Part shown: positions 17,058 to 25,891 of the stretch, one piece after another | Numbering within the stretch: the stretch's first letter is position 1 | Layout: the number at the start of each line of letters is the position of its first letter | Assembly (NCBI RefSeq): GCF_000262305.1 | Contig: NC_017910.1 | Coordinates: forward strand, 1,550,001 to 1,614,000 | From: Shimwellia blattae DSM 4481 = NBRC 105725 | Lineage (GTDB): Bacteria; Pseudomonadota; Gammaproteobacteria; Enterobacterales; Enterobacteriaceae | Length of the DNA stretch: 64,000 nucleotides | Direction of reading: 5' to 3' | Made by a program: the position numbers and the translations under genes | The notes under the pieces: model-generated | What the model saw: the letters and a program-made list of their open reading frames with translations, nothing else | What the model was told of the DNA's origin: nothing | The model's database searches: none

Positions 17058-19315
17058 TAGCCGGTCACCGTTCTGGCATGCGATTTGTTGAGAAACGGCA
17101 TATGGCGTACCGGCTGCCCCGTTGCGCGTAGTACGGCGCTGGCAACCGAAGGCGCCACCACCGCGGTGGAGACTTCACCCGCCCCCTGGGGGGGACGATC
17201 GCTCTCCAGCAGTACCACCTCAATTTCCGGCATATCCTGCAACTGGATAACGCCAAAATCGTGGAAGTTGCTTTGCTGTACACGTCCGTTGTCGAACGTG
17301 AGCTGGCTGTAGAGGGCGCCGCTGAGACCAAATCCGAGCCCGCCCTCAATCGCCGCTTTGACCAGGTTTGGGTTAATCACTTTTCCGCAGTCGACACCGC
17401 AGGTCATCCGTACCACGCGCCACTGAGAGCCGGTCACTTCCACTTCGGTTATCAGCGCCACCCAGGATAAAAATGCATGATCGCGGGCGACCCAGAAATT
17501 GGTGGCTAAACCACGATGGCGGTTCTTCGCCGGGGGCGTGTCCCATCCGGCGGCTTTGGCGGTGGCGTCAATCACGCGCAGCATCTCCGGCGAGTTACTC
17601 AGCAGATGGCGGCGATAGGCAATGTCGTCTTTTTTCGCTCTGTAGCTCAGTTCACTGATAAAACTTTCCATAAAGAACAGGCTGGTGGTACTGCCGACGC
17701 CGCGTAAAAAGGTTAACGAGATATTCTGATCGATATTACCGCAGTCCACGCGCTGGTTGGGGATCTGATAGCGGTTGTTATAAACACACTCCACCATGGT
17801 TTCATCCCAGCCGCCGTTATCCTTTACCCGGTCGTTTCGGTGTACCTGACAAAATAGCCCCTGACCGACATGTTTTGCCCACATGGCTACCGGATAGCCG
17901 TCGTCATCCAGCGCTGCCTGATAGTGGCTGGAGTTGCCCGGTCGGTAGTAACCGTGCTGAACATCGATTTCCCGCGGGTAGATAACTTTCACCGGGCGCT
18001 TCACCGCTTTTGAGGCAAAAAAAGCGTGCATCACGGAATCCGGGGTAAATTTACGACCGAAAGAACCGCCGAGGAACGTGGTGTGCACCGTGACCGCCTC
18101 TGGCGTCAAATGCGCCATTTTCGCCAGGATCCCACGGACTAGATCCTGCCCCTGGAATGGCCCCCATGCTGTTACTTTGTCCGTCTCGACATAGCAGGTG
18201 GCATTGTAGGGCTCCATCGTGGCGTGCGTAATATAGGGGCCGGTATAAAACGCTTCGTAGAAGTTATCGCCATTGCGCTGCGCGTCGATTAACTGCTCCG
18301 TCTCGCCCCGTCGCATCGCCGTGACCAGCTCGCCGTGTAGCAGCAGTTCCCGGTTCAGGGAGTCAATCGTCTGGCTGGAAAAGTGGTCTTTCTCGGTTAT
18401 CTCATAGTCAACGTCGAGCAGGTCAGCCGCTTTCTTCGCCTGCCAGTAGCTTTCAGCCACCACCAGTATGGTGTTAAGGGACATATCGCTGTCCAGCTTA
18501 AACATATTGAGCGTTGACCAGTGGCGTGTTTTAACGATATCCACCACGCCAGACATGCCGCGAATTGCGGATTCGTTTTTAATCGCGATGATTCGCCCGT
18601 TCAGGGTAGGCACCATCCAGGGAACGGCAATCAGCATATTGGGCACGGTGACATCTATTCCAAAAATGGCTTCACCATGCACCTTAATGGCGCTATCAAT
18701 GCGTTTCACCGGCTGGCCGATAAGCGATGATTTTTCCTGCTCCGGGGTTTTCAGCACCACGGGTAAACGGGCGAGGTCAATTTTTTCCGCCCACGGGATC
18801 AGCGCCCCGTAGCTGACTTTTGCGCCTGTCGGGCGGTGGATGACGTGGCTTTTTTCGCAGTAGCAGTGGTCGGCGGTGGTGGCAAAATGTTGTGCGCCCG
18901 CGGCTAAAAAGAACGCGCGGGCCTGTGCGCCAGCCTGGCGCATACGATCGTAAAAATGGGTCATCGACAGCGACGCCGCAACGTACTGGGCAACTTCTTT
19001 CTCACCGCCACCGGAATGACGATAGGCGTCGCGCCCGGTCACAAACTGCACGGAGACATTCTCCCAGTCTGCTTCCATTTCCGCCGCAACAACTTCAGCC
19101 AGCCCGGTAAAAATGCCCTGGCCCACTTCACACTGGGAAACGCCGATCACCACCTGGTTATCGGGGCCCATCCAGATCCAGTCGTTAAACTCCCGGCTGC
19201 TCTCTGGCGGTGTTCCGCTTTGCAGCACTCTGGCCGCGTGGGCTATAGGGGCCAGCGGGATAAGCAGCGACAGTACGCCGATATTTTTCAAAAATTGACG
19301 CCGTGTAAATGCCAT
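17057..19315 (-). CDS. Tat-exported molybdenum hydroxylase large subunit (IorB-like)
   Basis: A 752-residue molybdopterin subunit of the xanthine-oxidase family, resembling isoquinoline 1-oxidoreductase and periplasmic aldehyde dehydrogenases. The N-terminus has a twin-arginine signal (TRRQFLKN, then a hydrophobic stretch ending AHAA), so the enzyme is exported folded. GVDCGKVINPN and the catalytic GAGE (Glu714) are in place. No FAD subunit is encoded; electrons should pass through the 2Fe-2S subunit to the triheme cytochrome. The substrate cannot be told from sequence. The start overlaps the stop of the small-subunit gene by one base. Confidence 0.9.
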   Translation of the reverse strand: MAFTRRQFLKNIGVLSLLIPLAPIAHAARVLQSGTPPESSREFNDWIWMGPDNQVVIGVSQCEVGQGIFTGLAEVVAAEMEADWENVSVQFVTGRDAYRHSGGGEKEVAQYVAASLSMTHFYDRMRQAGAQARAFFLAAGAQHFATTADHCYCEKSHVIHRPTGAKVSYGALIPWAEKIDLARLPVVLKTPEQEKSSLIGQPVKRIDSAIKVHGEAIFGIDVTVPNMLIAVPWMVPTLNGRIIAIKNESAIRGMSGVVDIVKTRHWSTLNMFKLDSDMSLNTILVVAESYWQAKKAADLLDVDYEITEKDHFSSQTIDSLNRELLLHGELVTAMRRGETEQLIDAQRNGDNFYEAFYTGPYITHATMEPYNATCYVETDKVTAWGPFQGQDLVRGILAKMAHLTPEAVTVHTTFLGGSFGRKFTPDSVMHAFFASKAVKRPVKVIYPREIDVQHGYYRPGNSSHYQAALDDDGYPVAMWAKHVGQGLFCQVHRNDRVKDNGGWDETMVECVYNNRYQIPNQRVDCGNIDQNISLTFLRGVGSTTSLFFMESFISELSYRAKKDDIAYRRHLLSNSPEMLRVIDATAKAAGWDTPPAKNRHRGLATNFWVARDHAFLSWVALITEVEVTGSQWRVVRMTCGVDCGKVINPNLVKAAIEGGLGFGLSGALYSQLTFDNGRVQQSNFHDFGVIQLQDMPEIEVVLLESDRPPQGAGEVSTAVVAPSVASAVLRATGQPVRHMPFLNKSHARTVTG

Positions 19316-19785
19316 TATGCTTGCTCCTTACCCGGGCTTTTTGTCGTCGCGCATACTCGGTCGATGGCTTTTTTAATGCGGTGATAGGTTGCGCAGCGGC
19401 AGATATTACTGATTTTCTGATAGACCACCTCGCTGTCGGGAGGCGGGGATTGCGCCAGCAGCGCCGAGACGGCCATGATCATGCCCGGCTGGCAATAGCC
19501 GCACTGGGGAACATCTTCATCAATCCAGGCCTGCTGTACCGGGTGGCGCTGTTCGGCGCCAAGCCCCTCAATGGTGACGACGTGGCGGTTTTCCGCCAGC
19601 TTAAGTGGATAACAGCAGGAACGGACCGCCTCGCCATCTACGTGTACCGTACAGGCACCACAGGCCCCGACACCGCAGCCGAATTTGGCCCCGGTAAGCT
19701 GAAAACTTTCGCGGATCACCCACAGAAGGGGGGTGTCGGCGTCGCCGTTAAAGGCAACTTTTTTTCCATTTAAGATGAATTCCAT
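19315..19785 (-). CDS. 2Fe-2S subunit of the molybdenum hydroxylase (IorA-like)
   Basis: A 156-residue protein with two [2Fe-2S] sites. The ferredoxin-like site uses Cys37, Cys42, Cys45 and Cys57 (CGVGACGAC); the helical site uses Cys95, Cys98, Cys129 and Cys131 (QCGYCQPG, ICRC). An upstream open frame exists, but the ATG at 19785 (MEFILNGKKVAF) gives the family N-terminus. It has no signal of its own and is presumably co-exported with the Tat-tagged large subunit. Confidence 0.92.
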   Translation of the reverse strand: MEFILNGKKVAFNGDADTPLLWVIRESFQLTGAKFGCGVGACGACTVHVDGEAVRSCCYPLKLAENRHVVTIEGLGAEQRHPVQQAWIDEDVPQCGYCQPGMIMAVSALLAQSPPPDSEVVYQKISNICRCATYHRIKKAIDRVCATTKSPGKEQA

Positions 19786-19787
19786 AC

Positions 19788-21170
19788 TTACCCCCGTGAG
19801 TGATGACGTGCATTTTTGCGGCGCAGTAACCAGACCGCGAACAGGATGACCACTATCGCCAGCAGCAACCATGGCGCCATCCCCATCAGCACAACGCTGA
19901 GTGGGCGTTCTCCGCCCTGACGCTGCTGCGCCACGAAGGCCGGAGTGACCCGGGTTTTGCCATCGCCAAACTGCGCGGTGATGTAATTGGTCACATCAGC
20001 GATCTGGGCGTCGTTCAGGGCGTTGCGAAATGCCGGCATTGAGGTGGAAACAAAGTCGCCTTCGCGGTGGACGCCATCCAGTATGGTCATCACCAGATTG
20101 GACGGATTCAGGCTACCGACGGTGGAATTTTGCGTCAGCGACGGGAAGCGGTTGTCATAAGCGCCTTCGCCGCCCGCCCGGTGACAGGCTGCGCACGCGC
20201 TTTCATACAGGGCCTTACCTGCCGTCTGAGTGGTGATGTCGCGCGATGTCTGCGGATGTGTCCAGGCGGCCAGTGTTTCGTTGTCCTGGCGAACGGGCGG
20301 GATCTGGCGCAACCAGGTGGCAATGGCCTGCAGATCGTCATCGCTTAAATGACTCAGGCTGTGTTCAATCACTTCCCCCATGCCGCCTGCGGCCACGCCT
20401 TTACCGGGTGTATTACCGGTTTTCAGGTATTGCACCAGTTGCTGATCGCTCCAGCCGCCGATACCGCTGACAGGATCGGATGTGATATTCGGCGCGTGCC
20501 AGCCATTCTGGTCGCCGCCAGAGAGGCGACGCGTGGATGATTCCCCCATCAGAGTGTTACGCGGGCTGTGGCAGGCAGAGCAGTGCCCGAGCACTTCGGT
20601 CAGATAGTAACCGCGCTGTAGTTCGGGCGTCGCCAGCGGAACCGCGGGGGCTGGCGGCGTGTTGTTAAACAGATTCCAGATACCCATCAGCGGGCGGACT
20701 GACCAGGGAAAAGCGAGGGCGGTCTGGGGGGCGGCTTTATCGACAGCGGGAACCGCATGGTTTATCCACACCCAGAGCGCATGGATATCCGCGTCACGCA
20801 TTCCCTGATAAGCGGTGTAGGGCATGGCGGGATAGAGGCGACTGCCGTCTGCGCGGATACCCCGGGTTACGGCTTGTTTAAACTGCGCCTCGGTATAGCG
20901 GCCAATTCCGTATTGTTCCGAGGGGGTAATATTGGTGGCGATAATATCGCCCATGGGCGTGGAGATGGCTTTTCCGCCGCTTAAGCCCGAGGCGCCTGGC
21001 CCGCTTCCCTGGTGGCAGGCTACACAATCTGCGGCTCTGGCGACCCATTCTCCCCGCGCAAGCAGTGACTGCTCAGGGGCGTTACCGGCGGCACTCGCCT
21101 GCTGACAAACGCTAAAAAACGTGAATAACGCGAGACTAACGAGATGACCCAACCGATTTTTTATTTTCAT
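19788..21170 (-). CDS. Membrane-anchored triheme cytochrome c, electron acceptor of the hydroxylase
   Basis: A 460-residue c-type cytochrome. A signal peptide (MKIKNRLGHL to about residue 28) is followed by three CXXCH heme sites at Cys49, Cys197 and Cys326. A C-terminal membrane helix (about 430-450) with a basic tail anchors it. This is the layout of cytochrome subunits of acetic-acid-bacterial alcohol and aldehyde dehydrogenases. Start codons at 21170 and 21179 are both possible; the start region overlaps the 3' end of the marR-type gene by about 35 bases. Maturation would need a Ccm system elsewhere. Confidence 0.9.
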   Translation of the reverse strand: MKIKNRLGHLVSLALFTFFSVCQQASAAGNAPEQSLLARGEWVARAADCVACHQGSGPGASGLSGGKAISTPMGDIIATNITPSEQYGIGRYTEAQFKQAVTRGIRADGSRLYPAMPYTAYQGMRDADIHALWVWINHAVPAVDKAAPQTALAFPWSVRPLMGIWNLFNNTPPAPAVPLATPELQRGYYLTEVLGHCSACHSPRNTLMGESSTRRLSGGDQNGWHAPNITSDPVSGIGGWSDQQLVQYLKTGNTPGKGVAAGGMGEVIEHSLSHLSDDDLQAIATWLRQIPPVRQDNETLAAWTHPQTSRDITTQTAGKALYESACAACHRAGGEGAYDNRFPSLTQNSTVGSLNPSNLVMTILDGVHREGDFVSTSMPAFRNALNDAQIADVTNYITAQFGDGKTRVTPAFVAQQRQGGERPLSVVLMGMAPWLLLAIVVILFAVWLLRRKNARHHSRG

Positions 21171-21672
21171 GATCTTCATTCTTATTGTTATCAGAAAGAG
21201 ACTCATTACCGGAAATAAACAGCGGCTGCTCAATGATTCTGGCGGCCTTGTCTTTAATGGAGTCCAGCACATGGAGGAAGGTTGCCAACTGTTCGGGTGT
21301 GATATCGGCCAGTAATTTCTTACGCACTTTTTCGGCGCTGATATCTATTTCGTGGTGGATAGCGTGCCCAAGATCCGTCGCAAATAAACTCTTTGCCCGC
21401 ATATCTTCACCTACGGCTTGTCGGGTGATGAGTTCGTTTTTCTCCAGGAAAACAATCGCTCTGGAGCAGGTTGAGATTTCACTGTGCAAAAAGGTGGATA
21501 CCTGTGTGAGCGTGCAGCCATCGCCAAGTTCAATAATTGCGCGCAATACCAGCCAGTGCGGGTGGTTGATGGCCGTCTGGAAAACAGATTTGTCCATTGC
21601 GCTTCGCCACAGGCGATTCGCCACGTCCAGATGAATACCTACGGCGCAGAGATGTGTTTTTTTATCGACCAT
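21136..21672 (-). CDS. MarR-family transcriptional regulator of the hydroxylase module
   Basis: A 178-residue protein with a winged-helix region (about residues 30-110, including WLVLRAIIELGDGCTLTQVS and a basic wing). The ATG at 21672 follows a GAGAGGATT ribosome site; an open frame continues to 21711 without one. It is the first gene of the minus-strand operon and overlaps the cytochrome gene. Two 14-base dyads just upstream are likely its operators, implying autoregulation and control of the whole operon. The ligand is unknown, perhaps the hydroxylase substrate. Confidence 0.82.
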   Translation of the reverse strand: MVDKKTHLCAVGIHLDVANRLWRSAMDKSVFQTAINHPHWLVLRAIIELGDGCTLTQVSTFLHSEISTCSRAIVFLEKNELITRQAVGEDMRAKSLFATDLGHAIHHEIDISAEKVRKKLLADITPEQLATFLHVLDSIKDKAARIIEQPLFISGNESLSDNNKNEDHENKKSVGSSR

Positions 21673-21687
21673 AATCCTCTCGTATTG

Positions 21688-21716
21688 TTTGCATATGCAA
21701 TATTTGCACATGCAAA
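21688..21716. promoter_or_regulatory. Tandem candidate MarR operators upstream of the marR-type gene
   Basis: TTTGCATATGCAAT (21688-21701) and TTTGCACATGCAAA (21703-21716) are two dyads of the form TTTGCA-NN-TGCAAA spaced 15 bases apart. They lie between the regulator's ATG and a possible promoter (TTGCTA, 17 bases, TACCAT on the minus strand), so bound protein would block transcription. A third, one-mismatch copy is at 15434-15447. Confidence 0.6.
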
Positions 21717-21800
21717 CATGGTAGGTTATGGTTTTCAGGTTAGCAACAAATCACCACAATAATTAACATTGCATTGTTATCTGCCAGGGCGTGATGATCG

Positions 21801-21818
21801 GAGGCAATACTGAGCTGA
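21801..21818 (+). pseudogene. Scar of a pemK-type gene 3' end
   Basis: Six codons (GAG GCA ATA CTG AGC TGA) encode EAILS-stop, the exact C-terminus of the PemK toxin at 48051-48383, with two synonymous changes. The following bases to 21855 also match the sequence after pemK (48384-48420) with only a few differences, and then the tRNA-Asn terminator begins in both. No upstream coding sequence is left. I read this as the remnant of a second toxin gene. Confidence 0.5.
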
Positions 21819-21850
21819 TGCCCGGAGGGAATGGGGAAATGCAGAAAAGC

Positions 21851-21880
21851 AAAAAGCCCGCTAAAAAAGCGGGCTTTTTA
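21851..21880 (-). terminator. Terminator of tRNA-Asn copy 1
   Basis: AAAAAGCCCGC...GCGGGCTTTTT inverted repeat four bases beyond the CCA end; on the minus strand the hairpin ends in a T run. Confidence 0.85.
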
Positions 21881-21884
21881 AATT

Positions 21885-21960
21885 TGGCTCCTCTGACTGG
21901 ACTCGAACCAGTGACATACGGATTAACAGTCCGCCGTTCTACCGACTGAACTACAGAGGA
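21885..21960 (-). tRNA. tRNA-Asn (GUU), copy 1
   Basis: 76 bases including an encoded CCA. The minus strand begins TCCTCTGTAGTTCAGTCGG and has the anticodon GTT at positions 34-36; acceptor, D, anticodon and T arms pair normally. It is identical to three other copies in this window, all on the minus strand. Confidence 0.98.
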
Positions 21961-21976
21961 ATCGTTGTGGAGGCAT

Positions 21977-22004
21977 ATATTAGCGGCGCGAAAAAAATTG
22001 TCAA
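21977..22004 (-). promoter_or_regulatory. Sigma-70 promoter of tRNA-Asn copy 1
   Basis: TTGACA, 16-base spacer, TAATAT on the minus strand, 17 bases from the tRNA 5' end. The discriminator is less GC-rich here than in the other copies. Confidence 0.75.
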
Positions 22005-22119
22005 ACGGCAATCGGCAAATAGCGGTTTAACTGCTGAAGTTCTGGTCAGATGGCAGTAAAAACCGGCATTCCGGCCCGCAGATATTGTGCAGGGGAATAA
22101 ATCCCTTTCGCTGTGAGGG

Positions 22120-23604
22120 GTGTTATACTTTGATAATCGAAATGAAGTTTCAATTCTCCTGCAGTGGGCTCCCTTGAACATACAATTACCGTTTCGCCGA
22201 CTGGTGTCGGGCACCTCGTGGTTTCGTCACCGTAAGGGGTATAAAACGCTATTCTGGCGTGAAATTACCCCCCTTGCGGTGCCGATCTTCCTGGAAAATA
22301 CCTGCGTCTTGCTGATGGGGGTGCTGAGCACCTTCCTGGTCAGCTGGCTGGGAAAAGAGGCGATGGCCGGGGTCGGGCTGGCAGACAGCTTTAACATGGT
22401 GGTGCTGGCGTTCTTTGCCGCAATTGACCTCGGGACCACGGTGGTGGTGGCGTTCAGCCTGGGCCAGCGTAAAGGCGCCCGGGCGCGGGCCGCCGCCCGC
22501 CAGTCGCTGGTGATTATGACCATTTTCGCCATTGTGCTGGCCGGGGTGGTGCATATTGCCGGCGATGCGATAGTCAATGTCATTGCCGGAGAGGCCAGCC
22601 CCCAGGTTAAGGTGCTGGCGCTGAGTTATCTGCAGTATACCGCCTGGAGTTACCCGGCCGCAGCCATTGCCCTGATCGGCAGCGGCGCGCTGCGCGGGGC
22701 CGGGAATACCCGCATTCCGCTGCTGATTAACGGCGGCATGAATATCCTCAATATTATGATCAGTAGTGTGCTGATTTACGGTGCGCTGGGCTGGCCGGGG
22801 CTGGGGTTTGCCGGGGCCGGGCTGGGGCTTACGGTATCGCGCTATATTGGCGCGGTGGCGATTATCTACGTGCTGATGGTGGGGGTTAACCCCGCACTGC
22901 GTATCCACCCGCGCAGCTATTTCCGGCCGCTGGATATGGCCATTTTGCGAGATGTGCTGGGGATCGGTGTTCCCGCAAGCGTAGAGTCCGTCCTGTTTAC
23001 CGGCGGTAAACTGCTGACCCAGATGTTCGTGGCCGGTATGGGCACCAATGTGATTGCCGGTAACTTTATTGCCTTCTCGTTTGCGGCCCTGATCAACTTA
23101 CCCGGGAATGCCCTCGGCTCCGCCTCAACCATTATTACCGGACGGCGTCTCGGGAAGGGGCAGATAGGCCAGGCCGAACGCCAGTTGCGCCACGTTTTCT
23201 GGATGTCGACATTTATCCTTACCGCCATCGCCTGGCTGACGGCGCCATTTGCCGGTGTGATCGCCTCTTTTTATACTCGCGAGCAGGACGTTATCGATGT
23301 GGTGAAAATTCTGCTGTGGATGAATGCGGCGTTTATGCCTATCTGGGCGGCCTCCTGGGTTCTGCCTGCCGGGCTGAAAGGGGCGCGGGATGCGCGTTTT
23401 GCCATGTGGGTTTCCATGCTCGGCATGTGGGGCTGCCGGGTGGTGGCTGGTTATATTCTCGGGATCCATTTCGGCTTTGGCGTGGTTGGGGTATGGCTGG
23501 GGATGTTCCTTGACTGGGCGGTACGGGCGGTCTTTTTCTACTGGCGTATGGTCAGCGGGCGCTGGCTGTGGAAGTATCCGCGGCCGCCGAAACATACCGG
23601 CTGA
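22120..23604 (+). CDS. yeeO: YeeO, MATE-family multidrug/FMN-FAD exporter
   Basis: An inner-membrane antiporter of the MATE family, about 12 helices; E. coli YeeO exports flavins and dipeptides. REITPLAVPIFLEN, GSGALRGAGNTRIPLLIN and the C-terminal WLWKYPRP match E. coli YeeO closely. The start is uncertain. The GTG at 22120 gives 494 residues, but TATACT at 22124-22129 looks like a -10 box, in which case the TTG at 22174 (LNIQLPFRRLV) is a better start. It neighbours a tRNA-Asn as in E. coli. Confidence 0.93.
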   Translation: MLYFDNRNEVSILLQWAPLNIQLPFRRLVSGTSWFRHRKGYKTLFWREITPLAVPIFLENTCVLLMGVLSTFLVSWLGKEAMAGVGLADSFNMVVLAFFAAIDLGTTVVVAFSLGQRKGARARAAARQSLVIMTIFAIVLAGVVHIAGDAIVNVIAGEASPQVKVLALSYLQYTAWSYPAAAIALIGSGALRGAGNTRIPLLINGGMNILNIMISSVLIYGALGWPGLGFAGAGLGLTVSRYIGAVAIIYVLMVGVNPALRIHPRSYFRPLDMAILRDVLGIGVPASVESVLFTGGKLLTQMFVAGMGTNVIAGNFIAFSFAALINLPGNALGSASTIITGRRLGKGQIGQAERQLRHVFWMSTFILTAIAWLTAPFAGVIASFYTREQDVIDVVKILLWMNAAFMPIWAASWVLPAGLKGARDARFAMWVSMLGMWGCRVVAGYILGIHFGFGVVGVWLGMFLDWAVRAVFFYWRMVSGRWLWKYPRPPKHTG

Positions 23605-23610
23605 CCGCAG

Positions 23611-23638
23611 AAAAAACAGCGGGCCGGTAGCGGCCCGC
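23611..23638 (-). terminator. Terminator between yeeO and the convergent GPH symporter gene
   Basis: GCGGGCC (23619-23625) pairs with GGCCCGC (23632-23638). The six-T run is on the minus strand, so it mainly ends the symporter transcript. Confidence 0.75.
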
Positions 23639-23648
23639 GTGGTCAGGA

Positions 23649-25199
23649 TTACGAGGTGGCTGAACTATAGTGTCCGGTCGCCGGTTTTGCTTCCGGTGTT
23701 GTCTCCGGCCACAGGGTGTCATAAGAAACACCGGTCAGATCCTCAACAATATGGCGCACTTCCGGGGTCACATCGCCAGGTTTACCGTTCTGCTTCATGC
23801 GCTCCATCTCTTCGACAAACAGCCCGTGTGTTTTCTTATTCAGGCGGAAGGTCAGCGCCTGCCACAGGGCCAGCAGTAACAGCCCGGTGGTGCCGATAAA
23901 CAGCGTCATGGCGATGGTGTGAACCGCTTCCGGCGGCTGCTCAAGGCTGCCTTTGATGAAGCCACCAGACTGCAGCACAAACCCCACTACAAAGGTCGCG
24001 ATGGCGACGGTTGTCTTGCGGGAGAAGGTCATCACCGCAGCGAACAACCCTTCGCGACGCTGGTGGGTGATCATCTCGTCAATATCCGGGATAAACGGGA
24101 ACACCGTCCAGGGGGTGAATTCCAGGGTAGAACGGCCCACCTGGTACACCACGGCCAGGATTATCAGCAGCAGCGCTTTTTCCTCGGCAGGGAAGAGGTA
24201 CATCACCAGGAAGCCGCCCAGGCACAGGATCATCAGGCTGTAGGCGAGGACATACAGGCGTGACGGGCCAATTTTAATGATGGCGAAACCCGCAAGCAGC
24301 GTGACCGGAATACCGATAATACTCATGGAGAGCAGGCTACCGGCAAATGCCGATGACACATGCAGGCAGTAAACACAGAAGAAGACAAAAACAGTGTTGT
24401 AGATATCTTTCGCCGTAAAGGAGAACAGATAAATTGCCAGATGCTTACGGAAGGCGCGCACCTTCAGGGTGGAGAAATACTCGCGGAACAATGCACCCAG
24501 TGCCGCCAGACGCTGGCCCGCAGTGCGCGGCTCTGCTTGCTGTTTTTCCAGCTCGGCAAGCATTTCCGGGGTCAGCTCCCGCTCCCAGGTCACTTTCCAG
24601 GAGATAAACACGCACACCATAAAGACAATCGAGAAGACAATACCGTTGATCAGGTAGGCATCGGCATTGTTCTCCCCGAGCTGGCTAATCAGAATGCCGG
24701 GAATAAACGTGGCGAGGAAGGTCCCGGTCGCAGAGAGGAACATCCGGCAGGTGGAGAGCTTGGTCCGGCCGTTAAAATCCTTGGTCATCTCGGAGGGCAG
24801 CGTTTCCCAGGGGATCAGCACCATGGCGGCAATCACCTCGAAGGCGAGATACACGGCAAGATAGAACCAGTAATTCATGCCGTTAAGCCACAACAGGGCA
24901 TAAACCAGCATGAGTGGCGCGCCGATCAGCAGGAAGAAACGGCGGCGGCCGAAGCGGCGACCAAGCGCATTTTTGTAGAAGTGATCGGTAAAGCTGCCCA
25001 TAAACAGGCTGATGACCGCATCCACAATCCTTGCGATCGCCACGATAGAGGCGGCCTGCATCGGGGAGAGGCCGACAAACGTGGTGTAATAGAATAATAA
25101 CCAGGCGCCGATCACAGTAAATGCGCCGCCGCCCATAATATCTGTTAATCCGTACCCGATCCCGACCGGGATGGTGATTTTTCTTTCTCTGGATTTCAT
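23649..25199 (-). CDS. GPH-family (glycoside/pentoside/hexuronide) cation symporter
   Basis: A 516-residue transporter with 12 predicted helices and the GPH signatures (GYGLTDIMGG at the N-terminus, SFTDHFYKNALGRRFGRRR in the 2-3 loop, PFIPDIDEMITHQRREG in the second half). The ATG follows GGAG with a nine-base gap. It is divergent from a mannonate dehydratase gene, so a hexuronate, a short oligouronide or a related sugar acid is the likely substrate (inference from context). The C-terminal cytoplasmic tail of about 60 residues is polar. Confidence 0.85.
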   Translation of the reverse strand: MKSRERKITIPVGIGYGLTDIMGGGAFTVIGAWLLFYYTTFVGLSPMQAASIVAIARIVDAVISLFMGSFTDHFYKNALGRRFGRRRFFLLIGAPLMLVYALLWLNGMNYWFYLAVYLAFEVIAAMVLIPWETLPSEMTKDFNGRTKLSTCRMFLSATGTFLATFIPGILISQLGENNADAYLINGIVFSIVFMVCVFISWKVTWERELTPEMLAELEKQQAEPRTAGQRLAALGALFREYFSTLKVRAFRKHLAIYLFSFTAKDIYNTVFVFFCVYCLHVSSAFAGSLLSMSIIGIPVTLLAGFAIIKIGPSRLYVLAYSLMILCLGGFLVMYLFPAEEKALLLIILAVVYQVGRSTLEFTPWTVFPFIPDIDEMITHQRREGLFAAVMTFSRKTTVAIATFVVGFVLQSGGFIKGSLEQPPEAVHTIAMTLFIGTTGLLLLALWQALTFRLNKKTHGLFVEEMERMKQNGKPGDVTPEVRHIVEDLTGVSYDTLWPETTPEAKPATGHYSSATS

Positions 25200-25545
25200 C
25201 GCGATATTCTCCGTAATGACTTCGTTAACGGAAATAAACTGGATAGTCGTGCTGAGCGGTTGCTTCGGCGCGGGTGTCTGCGTTTTCCTGGTATACCGTT
25301 ATAACGGTTGCGCTGGCGACGATATGGCCGGGAAAAGGGCGACCACGAAGTGAAAACGCCTGATTCAGCAGCATACTGAGTGCGTCAGTCCGGGAGCGTA
25401 TTCTGGCCGATATGGTAATAAATAAGTTAAAAATCAAAGGCATTTAATTTGCTCCTCAAGGGCAGCGTTTTGTCGTTATACGTCGTAGGGAGGGCGTAAA
25501 CGGCCCGTTGGGTACAAGATATACGCCGTTTGATTTGCGTGTCTA

Positions 25546-25559
25546 CTACCATACAAGAA
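25546..25559 (-). promoter_or_regulatory. Candidate operator, symporter side
   Basis: On the minus strand reads TTCTTGTATGGTAG, 12 of 14 identical to the uxuA-side copy. It is about 350 bases from the symporter start, implying a long leader or a distal promoter. A GntR-type sugar-acid regulator would be the natural candidate, but none is encoded nearby. Confidence 0.35.
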
Positions 25560-25821
25560 CTACTGTTATTATTGTGATAATCATCAAAGTATATCGCCGT
25601 ACTATTTACATGCTGCGTTTCTTGCTCCGTTTTATTTTCCCCGCACAAAGGGGAGCCGGCCATTACACTGTTTACTGATACGGCGTATGCCCCGGTAGCG
25701 AGGTGGCGGATACCCGGGGGCGGATTTTGTGCGCTGGTCGTGGTTTTAACCGGCCAGATCAGATTTTGTTATCCGGCCCTATTGATTCCTGCGCTGGCGG
25801 CATCTATGCTTTGGTCATTGA

Positions 25822-25835
25822 TACTAGTATGGTAG
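25822..25835 (+). promoter_or_regulatory. Candidate operator, uxuA side
   Basis: TACTAGTATGGTAG, overlapping the palindrome ATACTAGTAT, 56 bases upstream of the uxuA ATG. It is the divergent partner of the motif at 25546-25559. Confidence 0.4.
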
Positions 25836-25891
25836 GTGCCATTCACTCTGACCCACCATCACTATTCCATTGCAAATTAAGAGGCGTGATT

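Larger units (their letters stand above)
25200..25891. other. Divergent intergenic region GPH symporter / uxuA
   Basis: 692 bases, AT-richer than the flanks, with no convincing gene. Several short open frames (for example 25427-25663 minus and 25171-25353 plus) lack ribosome sites and known domains. It contains a 14-base motif in two divergent copies, at 25546-25559 and 25822-25835, each pointing toward one of the two genes. Confidence 0.55.

Noticed and set aside
24360..25097. 245-codon plus-strand frame opposite the GPH symporter
   Set aside because: Highly charged, repetitive composition and no start signals; the membrane protein on the other strand is clear.
25427..25663. 78-codon minus-strand frame in the symporter/uxuA gap
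   Set aside because: No ribosome site, no family resemblance, and it covers a candidate operator.
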